In this document: positions 20,626 to 28,793 of the stretch, piece after piece
How positions within the stretch are numbered: the stretch's first letter is position 1
Layout of the letters: each line of letters opens with the position of its first letter
NCBI GenBank assembly: GCA_006503475.1
Contig: RSEH01000085.1
Coordinates: forward strand, 1 to 64,000
Direction of reading: 5' to 3'
DNA length: 64,000 nucleotides
Source of the DNA: Stentor roeselii
Taxonomy: Eukaryota; Ciliophora; Heterotrichea; Heterotrichida; Stentoridae
Notes under the pieces: model-generated
Told to the model about the DNA's origin: nothing
The model's database searches: none
The model's input: the letters and a program-made list of their open reading frames with translations, nothing else
Translations under genes and position numbers: made by a program

Positions 20626-23142
20626 ATGGCTGAAAACTCCATCAGAATCGCTCCTCTGCAATACGTTCACATCCTAGACAGCAACAGCAACCTGACCCGA
20701 GTAGTTGAAGGTCCCATGACCTACGCTTTGAAAGACAATGAAAGACTTGCGAGTGGAAAAGCTCCTCTAAAGATGATCCAAATTCCTCCAAGGTCATACT
20801 GCATCGTTCTCAACCCTGTCGTCAAGGACAAGTCAGGAAAAATCATTTTAGATGATTTTGGAATGGCAAGAGTCAGGTATAGTGAAAGGGAAGTAAGAAC
20901 TTCAGAGTCTCATGCAAAACCTTTCCCTCTGTATCCTTTTGAACAGCTTGACCAAGATATCACCAAAATACCTGTCATCAAACCAAACCATGCTTATATG
21001 ATCAGGGCTCTTAGAGACTTTGTTGATGACTCGGATAAGAGGAAAGCTGGAGATGAGTGGCTCTTTTATGGACCTGGATCTTATATTCCTCGAGTTGAGT
21101 GTGAGGTGGTCCGAGAAGTAAACCCAATAACAGTAAAGCCAAACACCGCGCTAAAGCTGCGAGCAATCCGTGCAACTCTCGACAAATACAAACTCGAGAG
21201 AAAAGCCGGTGAAGAGTGGTTAATCCGTGAGACAGGAGACTACCTTCCAACAGTAGACGAAGAAGTAGTAGAAGAAGTAAAAGCTTTAGTCCTAACCGAG
21301 AAGCGTGCGATTCACTTACGAGCAATAAAGAACTTCATCGACCACTACAAAAACGAAAGAAAAGCAGGTGAAGAGTGGCTTCTAACCATAAAAGAAACCG
21401 ACATCCACATCCCCGACGTCTACGAAGTCCTCGTAGGAACCGTGAACACAATAGTCCTAAACAACCGTCAGTTCTGCTACATCCTCGACCCAGTCGACTC
21501 CTCCGGAAAAAATCAATTCGGCAAAAAAGAGCTCCGAAGAGGCGAGGCCACTTTTTTCCTAAAGCCTTTCGAACGGCTAGAAAAAGGAATCCAAGACGTG
21601 ATCGTCCTCGCCGACGACGAAGCCTTACTGCTTAAAGCCGTCGAGTCCTTTACTGAAGACAGCAAGTCAGGCGAAGTTCTCTACAAAGCTGGACAAAAAT
21701 GGATGATTTATGGACCTTGCGACTTCGTCCCTTCCGTCAAAGTCGAAATCATTGAAAGACGTAAGACGATCCCTCTTGATGAAAATGAAGGAGTTTACGT
21801 CAGAGATACCATCACTGGTGAGATCAAAGCTGAAATCGGCAAGTCTTATATGCTCAAGCCTCAGGAAGTCCTCTTCGCTCTTGAACTTCCTCCTGCTGTT
21901 GAAGAGCTTGTCACTCAGCAGCTGAGCGGGATGAGAACTGAGCGGGACAAGTCCCGCCCTACGCAAGTCTTGACCAGGGACAAGACCCGAGTCGTGACTT
22001 TTCGAGTGCCTCACAATTCAGCTGTTCAGGTCTACAACTTCAAAACGCGCGTTAACCGCGTCATCTTCGGACCTGACAGGATCATGTTGCTGCCTGACGA
22101 GCAGTTCACAGTGATTGAACTCTCAGGAGGCGTTCCTAAAAAAGAAGGAAGAATTCGAAACCTTTCTTTACTGTTGGGACCTGACTTCATGAGTGACATT
22201 GTCGTTGTTGAGACCAGTGACCATGCAAGTCTCGCTTTGACTCTTTCTTATAACTGGCAGTTTAAGGTCAACAAAGATAATATTCAGGACGCGAATAGGA
22301 TTTTTAGTGTTCGCGATTTCATTGGTGATGCTTGTAAAACTATTGCAAGTCGAGTACGTGGAGCAGTTTCGAGTTTTTCTTTTGAGGACTTCCATCAACG
22401 GTCGGCAGATATCATCAGAGCTTCGGTTTTTGGGAAAAAAGGAGATGAGATTAAAAATGAACTCTTGTTCTCTACAAATGGACTGGTCATCACAAGTGTC
22501 GATATTCAGTCTGTTGAACCTACTGATGAAAAAACAAAGGCTTCTTTGAAAAAGTCTGTCAATCAGGCAATTGAAATCACTACCGAAGCTAATAAGGCAA
22601 GGGCACAACATGAAGCTAGAAAAAATGAAGCACATTCTAAAGGAAGTCTTGAATTGCAGAAGGTCAAGGATTTAATTGAAAGTGAAAAGGAACAGATTAA
22701 AGTTATTCAGCTTAAAGCGAAAAACTTGGAAGTTCAGATGACGGGAAAAGCTGTCGGAGAAGCTATTGCTGAGGCTAAGTCGAAGAAGATTTATTATGAA
22801 AGCTTACTACAGCAGGTTGAACTTGAAGAGGAGGCGAAGAAGATTGAGTTTGAAACTGAATTGCAACTTACTAAAGAGAAGTTGGCAGCTGAGGTCTTGC
22901 ATCAGAGGGAACTTGATGAACTTGAGATTCAGAAGGCCAGAGAACTCGCCAAGATCGAAACTGAGAAATTCAAGCAAGTGGTCGAAAGCATCGGCAAAGA
23001 AACAATCGTCTCAATGGCAAGAGCAGGTCCCGAGTTCCAAGCGAAACTTCTGAAAGGTCTAGGCCTGAAAGGTTTCATGCTAATGAACTCAAAGAACCCA
23101 ATAAACCTTCTTGGTACAGCCTCAGGTTTAATCCCTCAATAG
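20626..23142 (+). CDS. MVP: Major vault protein
   Basis: An 838-residue homologue of major vault protein, which assembles in many copies into the hollow cytoplasmic vault particle. The N-terminal half shows MVP repeats with the recurring signature (R)KAGDEWL/RKAGEEWL followed by GPGSYIPRV or similar, and LLLKA/LRAI at unit starts. A shoulder (SPFH-like) domain at about residues 500-640 includes LALTLSYNWQFKV. A long charged cap helix (about 650-790) and a Gly-rich tail (GLKGFMLMNSKNPINLL) follow. Length is close to the animal protein (about 890). It looks complete with no intron. An out-of-frame ATG at 20612 is ignored. GC content is higher than in most neighbours, consistent with high expression (inference). 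The next gene starts 16 nt after its TAG stop. Confidence 0.95.
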   Translation: MAENSIRIAPLQYVHILDSNSNLTRVVEGPMTYALKDNERLASGKAPLKMIQIPPRSYCIVLNPVVKDKSGKIILDDFGMARVRYSEREVRTSESHAKPFPLYPFEQLDQDITKIPVIKPNHAYMIRALRDFVDDSDKRKAGDEWLFYGPGSYIPRVECEVVREVNPITVKPNTALKLRAIRATLDKYKLERKAGEEWLIRETGDYLPTVDEEVVEEVKALVLTEKRAIHLRAIKNFIDHYKNERKAGEEWLLTIKETDIHIPDVYEVLVGTVNTIVLNNRQFCYILDPVDSSGKNQFGKKELRRGEATFFLKPFERLEKGIQDVIVLADDEALLLKAVESFTEDSKSGEVLYKAGQKWMIYGPCDFVPSVKVEIIERRKTIPLDENEGVYVRDTITGEIKAEIGKSYMLKPQEVLFALELPPAVEELVTQQLSGMRTERDKSRPTQVLTRDKTRVVTFRVPHNSAVQVYNFKTRVNRVIFGPDRIMLLPDEQFTVIELSGGVPKKEGRIRNLSLLLGPDFMSDIVVVETSDHASLALTLSYNWQFKVNKDNIQDANRIFSVRDFIGDACKTIASRVRGAVSSFSFEDFHQRSADIIRASVFGKKGDEIKNELLFSTNGLVITSVDIQSVEPTDEKTKASLKKSVNQAIEITTEANKARAQHEARKNEAHSKGSLELQKVKDLIESEKEQIKVIQLKAKNLEVQMTGKAVGEAIAEAKSKKIYYESLLQQVELEEEAKKIEFETELQLTKEKLAAEVLHQRELDELEIQKARELAKIETEKFKQVVESIGKETIVSMARAGPEFQAKLLKGLGLKGFMLMNSKNPINLLGTASGLIPQ

Positions 23143-23158
23143 TTTAGCCATGATTAAA

Positions 23159-23914
23159 ATGGATTCATCAGACCTGATTCATTCCAGTCTTTTCAAAGTA
23201 AAGCGTCAGTCAAACCTAAAAACAATCGAGCAATACCACGCTCACAGCTGGTTAAAAACTCACGGAAAAATCACTGAACTAAACAAAAAACAGCAAAATG
23301 ACCTGAAATACTTGTTCAACGAGTTAGATTCCGACAAGTCAGGGGTAGTCTCAACTGAAGAGCTCTTCGAGATGCTTCTGAGTCTCGGCCTCGTTTCAAG
23401 GAAATCAGAAGTTGAGACTCTCGTCAAATACGCGAGCAGTAAAACTTCAGGAGTTCTGAGATTCGACGAGTTTGTCAAGCTTTTTGTTAGAAATGAAGGC
23501 AACTTGTTTAAAAAGAACACCCTGGACCGACTTGTCAACTCAGTCGCTGGAAACTTGAAAAGACTCAAAAACAGAGACTTGCCTTTGAGCATCAGTCTTT
23601 GTAACAGAAAAAGGTCTTTGATGATGCAGGCTTATGTTGGAGAGAACTTCGTGGAAAGGGATAAAGGCATGAAACTTATCTCAGCTTTCGCAAGTGAAGC
23701 AAATTCACCGAAATCTCCAAGTAAGGAAGAAAGGATCAGTAGTCGAAATATGAGCGACTTTCAGAAACTTGACAAAACAAGGGTTTCGAGTCTTCCAAAG
23801 AAAATCAGCGACTCTTTCATGAATTATCTGCCGCCTGTCAATATCAGAAGAAAACATCTTAGAAGGGAATCAAGGCTCAGATTGATGAACTCTTTCAATA
23901 GTCTTACTAAATAA
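23159..23914 (+). CDS. EF-hand protein
   Basis: A 251-residue protein with one good calcium-binding EF-hand loop (DSDKSGVVSTEE, about residues 56-67). A degenerate second hand follows (YASSKTSGVLRFDEFVKLF). The C-terminal half is basic with Ser/Arg-rich stretches and a putative helical tail. An in-frame ATG at 23150 would add three residues. I prefer 23159 because ATTAAA directly precedes it. It follows the vault gene with only 16 nt between stop and start on the same strand. I do not recognise a specific family; calcium-regulated cytoskeletal roles are common for such ciliate proteins. Confidence 0.7.
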   Translation: MDSSDLIHSSLFKVKRQSNLKTIEQYHAHSWLKTHGKITELNKKQQNDLKYLFNELDSDKSGVVSTEELFEMLLSLGLVSRKSEVETLVKYASSKTSGVLRFDEFVKLFVRNEGNLFKKNTLDRLVNSVAGNLKRLKNRDLPLSISLCNRKRSLMMQAYVGENFVERDKGMKLISAFASEANSPKSPSKEERISSRNMSDFQKLDKTRVSSLPKKISDSFMNYLPPVNIRRKHLRRESRLRLMNSFNSLTK

Positions 23915-23940
23915 TTAACTGTATAACTGATCACATAAAT

Positions 23941-24852
23941 ATGACTGAACAAGAACTCAGAATCGCAAGACTTTCGAAAATCATGAACTCAGGACTCAGG
24001 GTGCAAACTGGAAATAACCAAACAAGTCTCGATGCTTATGACCGCGTCATCAAAGACCTCGAAAAAAACCTAATCAACGAAAAATCCTTCAACAAAACTC
24101 AAGTCCGCAAACAAAAACTCTTGGAATTGGCAGAAAGGGAACAAGAATCACTTCGAGACTCAATCTACAAACATCACTTTTCAGTCCTTCAAAAGCAAAT
24201 CGAAGAGAAAAAACGAAATAAAATCATTGAAGAAAAGGAAGCCGTTGTAGAAAAAGAGCTCTCGGAAGAGACTTATAAACCGAAAAAGTTCAACATCAAA
24301 GAAATGCTTGATGCGCAAGTTGAAGAGAAAAAACAAATAAAAGCTGGAATCAGAGGCCAAGAAGATGCACTTGATAAGCTTAGACTTGACTTGGCAAGGC
24401 AGTCTTTGGAAAGTGAAATGAGGAATAAGGCAAATGGAAAGCAAAAGTTGCAGAATTTGCTGAGAGAAAGTTGGGAACGCACCCAAAAAACTAACCAGAT
24501 GCAGAAAAAAATTGAAAGATTGAGAAGGTTTGGAGATACTTTTCAGATTGACTCTGAAGACGAGAGCGAATTTAGAGAATATGCCAGTCCGGAAAAGGAA
24601 AATTCGAAAAAATATAGAAATAGTAGTCAAGTCTCACCTGATACCACAAAGTTGACGAAAAAGAGGTCTCGGTCTGTTATTAATGAACCGGTCTCCAAAA
24701 GTGAGGTTTTAGATAAAATCGAAAAGCTCAGTAAACAGCAGGATAGGATTTCGAGGGAAAAATATGAAATTCTTAGCTATCTGGATTCTAAATCACAGAG
24801 TAAAGCACAGTCAAGGCCTTTAACAGTGACATCTTTACTTAAAAACAATTAG
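23941..24852 (+). CDS. Coiled-coil protein, unrecognised
   Basis: A 303-residue highly charged protein, mostly coiled coil (residues about 35-215, rich in Glu, Lys, Gln, Arg) with a basic Ser/Arg tail (KKRSRSV at about 240). No enzymatic motif. The composition recalls axonemal or basal-body coiled-coil proteins of ciliates, but no family can be named. The ATG follows ACATAAAT, the start-adjacent motif seen at other genes. It lies 26 nt after the EF-hand gene on the same strand and looks complete (TAG stop). Confidence 0.65.
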   Translation: MTEQELRIARLSKIMNSGLRVQTGNNQTSLDAYDRVIKDLEKNLINEKSFNKTQVRKQKLLELAEREQESLRDSIYKHHFSVLQKQIEEKKRNKIIEEKEAVVEKELSEETYKPKKFNIKEMLDAQVEEKKQIKAGIRGQEDALDKLRLDLARQSLESEMRNKANGKQKLQNLLRESWERTQKTNQMQKKIERLRRFGDTFQIDSEDESEFREYASPEKENSKKYRNSSQVSPDTTKLTKKRSRSVINEPVSKSEVLDKIEKLSKQQDRISREKYEILSYLDSKSQSKAQSRPLTVTSLLKNN

Positions 24853-25484
24853 TTCTTACTTTTCTTAATCTTTTTAGTTGAATTAAAGCCATGGATGTTG
24901 TATGATATTATAATTTTATGTTTTCGAGTCAAGTATTAACAAATAATTAATTTCTATAGAGACTTACTCTACATGAGAATAAGAAAAAGGTTTCTAAAGA
25001 TTTAAATCAATATAATCTATAATTAAAAAACCTAAAATTTGCGGCTTTAATATTTTCTATAGTAAAAGATATAAAATCTGTTACTTAAATATTTTCTATT
25101 GTAAAAGATATAAAAATCTATTAACTTTATGTAATCTATATTTATATCGATAATCTCTTCATTCAAATATATAAAATTTAATAATCACTTCATTCGATTA
25201 TATAAAATATTCTCCATAATCTTTATTCCGCAAATAAAAATCAAAAAAATATCATCACCAAATAATTGATTTTAAAGATGCCATACATCAAACCTTTAAT
25301 AATAAAAATCTCTAAAATACCTTCCCTAAATCACTTAAAATCCAAAAAATCTTAAAAATAAATCGATCATCCTAAAATCTCATCTCTTTCCAACATAAAA
25401 AAATCTAAATCTCTCCAAATAAACTTCAAAGAGCCAAACCTTATGATCCACCAAGAGTCTTCTCCTCATGACAATGGTTAATAA
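24853..25484. other. Intergenic region upstream of the TraB-like gene
   Basis: 632 nt, AT-rich, with C-rich pyrimidine tracts near the 3' end. It contains an imperfect direct repeat (25049-25119, listed separately). No gene or RNA seen. Confidence 0.5.
25049..25119. repeat. Imperfect direct repeat, two copies
   Basis: aatattttctatagtaaaag (25049 onward) recurs at 25088 as aatattttctattgtaaaag. Both are followed by atataaaa(a)tct, giving a unit of about 31 nt at 39-nt spacing. This may be a local duplication. No function is apparent. Confidence 0.8.
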
Positions 25485-26567
25485 ATGGCATTATCTCGAG
25501 TAGGCTACGGCTACTACGGAGCAATCGTGCACAGTTCAACAGCGAAACCGTGGGAGCAAGGTTATTATCACCGCAAGTCAGTATCCCAAAGCCTGATAAC
25601 TCATCTGATCGACCCTAAAACAAAAGACGAGCTTCTGATCCTCGGCACTTCAAACATTTCAACCGTAAACGCATTCAAGACTCTCAACCGAGCAAAGGCC
25701 TTCAACGCGACATCAGTTCTTCTGCAGGTATCTCCAGTCTTTTCCAAGTTCTCACAAGGTAAATTCCAAGATTCAAAGTCCTTCCAATCGCACCTGAAAT
25801 TTAGGAATTACCAAAAAGCATCAGCAAAAAGTTTCGACATTGACAACGGCTTCAAATCCTGGATATTCAGATACCGAGCAGGCCTTTTGTACTTCTGGCT
25901 CAATACCATGATGCGCACTCCAAAAGACATCTGGCGACTTTTCTACCCAGGCCTTGACTACAAACTCGTTCATGACCTGGCAGTCGAGCAGAATCTCGAC
26001 CTTCACTTCGCAGGAGAAGACTTCGACGGTGCCGCGATGACTTCTCTCAAAGGTGAAACTCGCATGGACTTGATTTACCCTTTCTTAAAGTACTACTTTA
26101 ACCTTAATGACTCTTGGGAGTCAGAAGCGAAAAACATGCAGGTGTTGTTTAGAAGTCATGAACTTAAAGCAATCGCTGAAGGTCACTTCACTCAAGATAA
26201 CGTCGCTTGGTGCAGCAAGTTCTTGGAAAAACTTTTACCTCATCAGAAGAAAATCTTGATCGATAAGAGGGATGAGGAGATTTTCTGGGCTGTTGAGAAG
26301 AAAATGAAGGGGAATAGAAAGTTGGTCCTTGTTAACCAGTGGCATATGGATGGGGTTCAGAGGTATTGGAGGAAATTTCATGGATTGGAACCTGCAAGAG
26401 GACCTCTGCTCTCTACTCATGACTTGCCTTTAGAAGAAGTGCAGAACTGGATGAGAGGCATCGATTCTGACAGGGAAGTCGTTGAAAAAAGGACTTCGTT
26501 CCCCATGGCCAGTCATTCGAAGGACCTGACCCCATATTGGGATGAGACAAGAAGTCACTACGGTTAG
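25485..26567 (+). CDS. Divergent TraB/Tiki-like protein, possibly mitochondrial
   Basis: A 360-residue protein. LLILGTSNISTVNAFKTL (about 50-67), followed by NATSVLLQVSP, parallels the TraB/PrgY opening GTAHVS...PDVVVVEL. IDKRDEEIFWAV and KLVLVNQWHMDGVQRYW (about 265-305) parallel the ERD...GAGHxxG block. Several usual catalytic-type residues are replaced (GTAH to GTSN), so it may be non-enzymatic. The Tyr/Arg/Ser-rich N-terminus could be a mitochondrial presequence. The second TraB-like gene at 44581 shares the HxxxxQRYW ending. The ATG follows TTAATAA. The next gene is 32 nt downstream. Confidence 0.5.
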   Translation: MALSRVGYGYYGAIVHSSTAKPWEQGYYHRKSVSQSLITHLIDPKTKDELLILGTSNISTVNAFKTLNRAKAFNATSVLLQVSPVFSKFSQGKFQDSKSFQSHLKFRNYQKASAKSFDIDNGFKSWIFRYRAGLLYFWLNTMMRTPKDIWRLFYPGLDYKLVHDLAVEQNLDLHFAGEDFDGAAMTSLKGETRMDLIYPFLKYYFNLNDSWESEAKNMQVLFRSHELKAIAEGHFTQDNVAWCSKFLEKLLPHQKKILIDKRDEEIFWAVEKKMKGNRKLVLVNQWHMDGVQRYWRKFHGLEPARGPLLSTHDLPLEEVQNWMRGIDSDREVVEKRTSFPMASHSKDLTPYWDETRSHYG

Positions 26568-26599
26568 TTACTTAGATATTCACTTAAATGCCTATAAAT

Positions 26600-28075
26600 A
26601 TGAAACTCAGAAGCATATCTAAAGGGAAAAACTGCTATTTTTTCAATGTGAAAGAAAGAAATTCTTCACGTAAAGCCAAGTCTATCAAAGTCAGCCCAGT
26701 CGTTTCCCAGGGCAACACCGGATGTGCGAATTCACCGAAAACTTCAGTTTCTCCTGTTAGAAGCAATTTGAATATGCACAATTTTATTTCAAATTATGTC
26801 ACCAAAGCTCTGGTTAAAGTCGAGAAAAGTGCAAAAAAAAGACCTTTGAGGACCTCTGCTGGACATAAAAGAGCCAGTTCTGATGGGAAAGGTCCTGAAA
26901 AGGTTAACAACGAGCAGGAATGTCACAAAGCCAGTAGTCATTATTCGAGCATCGCGGATAAAACTTTTAAAAAAGAAGCTTTAACTGAAAAAACATTCAG
27001 TCGTGATGAGTCTCATCAGAGGTTGTTTGTTACTAATGATTCTGAGGAAAGTATCAGGAATAAGTTAATTGAATTTATCAAGAATTCTTTTAAGTCTAAT
27101 GGATGTGCTCCTAGCACTTCTCTTGATTTTTATAAGGTGGGAAGGCAAATTGGAAACGGCGCTTTTGGAAAAGTTAATTTGGCGGTACATCGCTTGACTG
27201 GTATTCAGGTTGCTATTAAAACTATTGAACGGAACTTCATACGTGATGAAAAAACAAGAAGGAAAATCTTCCAAGAAGTCTTCATCATGAAAAAGATCCG
27301 CCACAGAAACGTGATCCGTCTTTTAGAAGTATTTGAATGCAATAAAAATGTCATGATAGTATTAGAATACGCAGGAGGTGGTGACTTGCTACACATCCTA
27401 AAGTCAAGAGGAAAGCTTTCCGAAGAGGAAGGCAAAGGTATTTTTTTCCAGGTGGTCGAAGCAGTGAAATCAGTTCACAAGTCAGGAGTGATTCACCGGG
27501 ACATCAAATTAGATAATATTTTGCTTAATTCCGACTACACCGAAATCAAACTCTGCGATTTCGGAGTAAGCCGCTTCGCAAAACAAGGCGAAAGATACAC
27601 AGAACAATGTGGAACTCCTGCTTATCTAGCTCCAGAAATAATAGCGAATGAAGGATATGAACCTTTTTACGTTGATATCTGGAGCATGGGTGTTCTTTTG
27701 TATGCGATGATCAGTGCTTCTGTACCTTTTAAAGCGAAGACTTTAGCTGATCTGCAGAAGTTGATTTTACTTGGAAAGTACGAAACTCCTGGGTACTTTT
27801 CGAAGGAACTTACTGATTTTATTGGACTTATGCTTAACCCAGTGCCTGCCTTGAGGATTTCACTTGAAGAGATGCAGAGTCACCCTTGGTTTAGTGACTT
27901 TTCTCCTGAAACTTTCACTGACAACAGCTATAGTTTAACGAGACAAAATGAAATACTTAAAAAAATGAACGGCTTGGGATTTTCGAAAGACTATATCGTC
28001 CAGAGCTTGAACTTGAAAGATGTGAATCATGCCTCAGCGACTTATAATTTACTTGATCTCTCAGAAAACTCGTAA
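26600..28075 (+). CDS. AMPK/MARK-related Ser/Thr protein kinase
   Basis: A 491-residue kinase. After about 176 basic low-complexity residues comes a full catalytic domain (about 177-434): IGNGAFGKV glycine loop, VAIK (Lys207), VIHRDIKLDN (Asp300), CDFGVSR (Asp320), CGTPAYLAPE activation segment without an extra insert. The C-terminus (NEILKKMNGLGFSKDYIVQSL...) resembles the UBA-like segment of AMPK/MARK/SnRK kinases. All catalytic residues are present, so it should be active. Thr in CGTPAY and an upstream Tyr/Thr (RYTEQ) suit activation-loop phosphorylation. An in-frame ATG at 26588 adds four residues. I prefer 26600, which follows CTATAAAT. It converges on the VAP gene with 72 nt between stops. 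Confidence 0.88.
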   Translation: MKLRSISKGKNCYFFNVKERNSSRKAKSIKVSPVVSQGNTGCANSPKTSVSPVRSNLNMHNFISNYVTKALVKVEKSAKKRPLRTSAGHKRASSDGKGPEKVNNEQECHKASSHYSSIADKTFKKEALTEKTFSRDESHQRLFVTNDSEESIRNKLIEFIKNSFKSNGCAPSTSLDFYKVGRQIGNGAFGKVNLAVHRLTGIQVAIKTIERNFIRDEKTRRKIFQEVFIMKKIRHRNVIRLLEVFECNKNVMIVLEYAGGGDLLHILKSRGKLSEEEGKGIFFQVVEAVKSVHKSGVIHRDIKLDNILLNSDYTEIKLCDFGVSRFAKQGERYTEQCGTPAYLAPEIIANEGYEPFYVDIWSMGVLLYAMISASVPFKAKTLADLQKLILLGKYETPGYFSKELTDFIGLMLNPVPALRISLEEMQSHPWFSDFSPETFTDNSYSLTRQNEILKKMNGLGFSKDYIVQSLNLKDVNHASATYNLLDLSENS

Positions 28076-28147
28076 TTATTTAAGTTAGAGGTGAATAATT
28101 TATTTAATCAATGATTTTAATGTTTTCAAAGACTCTTTACCTTAAAG

Positions 28148-28747
28148 CTAATTAAAATCTGCCCCTTCTCTTAAAAAAGTAACCAAAACCCCTAAAATCA
28201 TAAAAAAACCCAAATGAAAACAATTAAACCTGGGTCTTGCTAAAAACTCGAAGAAAGCCCATAAAGCTAATCGAAGAGCAGTAAAGCATTTTTTCACTGC
28301 TCTAAACCTTTCAACTTTCACAACTTTTTCCTCAACAGGGAGAGGTTCAACAACAGGTTCAGGAGGTTTTGGGAGATACTTGAAATCGACGAACTTCGCA
28401 AAAAGTTTGTATTCATGAACACCTGGGCCTTTCCAATCAATTGAATTTTCATCTTTGACGATTAAAGTTTGCAGAAGAAACTTGTGAAAACTTGTATAAG
28501 AATTAATCGAATAAGTGTATAAAACTTCGATATTCGCTGATGAACGAGCTGGGATTATCAGGTTGTCTTGGCGAAATTGGAAGTCTTTCGGAGATGAACA
28601 TTTCAGACGACATGCGACTGGCTGGCTAGATTTGTTGAGGATTGAAAGATTTGAAGTACTTGTTTTCTGCATCTTGTTTATCACGAATTCGAGATACTCT
28701 GAAGGGTTTAACTCGATTTTAGGAGATTTTGCAATTGCTAGACTCAT
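28148..28747 (-). CDS. VAP-like MSP-domain tail-anchored protein
   Basis: A 199-residue protein. Residues about 8-120 match a major sperm protein (MSP) domain as in VAMP-associated proteins: IELNPSEYLEFVI, SNLSILNKSSQPVACRLKCSSPKDFQFRQDNLIIPARSSANIEV. A Pro/Glu linker and a C-terminal hydrophobic segment (HLGFFMILGVLVTFL) near the end act as a tail anchor. VAPs sit in the ER membrane and tether it to other organelles by binding FFAT motifs. The usual coiled coil before the anchor is short here. It converges on the kinase gene. The next gene's stop is 46 nt upstream, on the same strand. Confidence 0.78.
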   Translation of the reverse strand: MSLAIAKSPKIELNPSEYLEFVINKMQKTSTSNLSILNKSSQPVACRLKCSSPKDFQFRQDNLIIPARSSANIEVLYTYSINSYTSFHKFLLQTLIVKDENSIDWKGPGVHEYKLFAKFVDFKYLPKPPEPVVEPLPVEEKVVKVERFRAVKKCFTALRLALWAFFEFLARPRFNCFHLGFFMILGVLVTFLREGADFN

Positions 28748-28793
28748 TTCCCTGATTATTTATTTAAGCTGAAATTATTTATCGCTAATTAAA

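Noticed and set aside
20891-20905. Possible 15-nt intron gtaagaacttcagag inside the vault gene
   Set aside because: It lacks A at position 10, does not end in TAG/AAG, and the unspliced sequence reads smoothly through a normal vault repeat.
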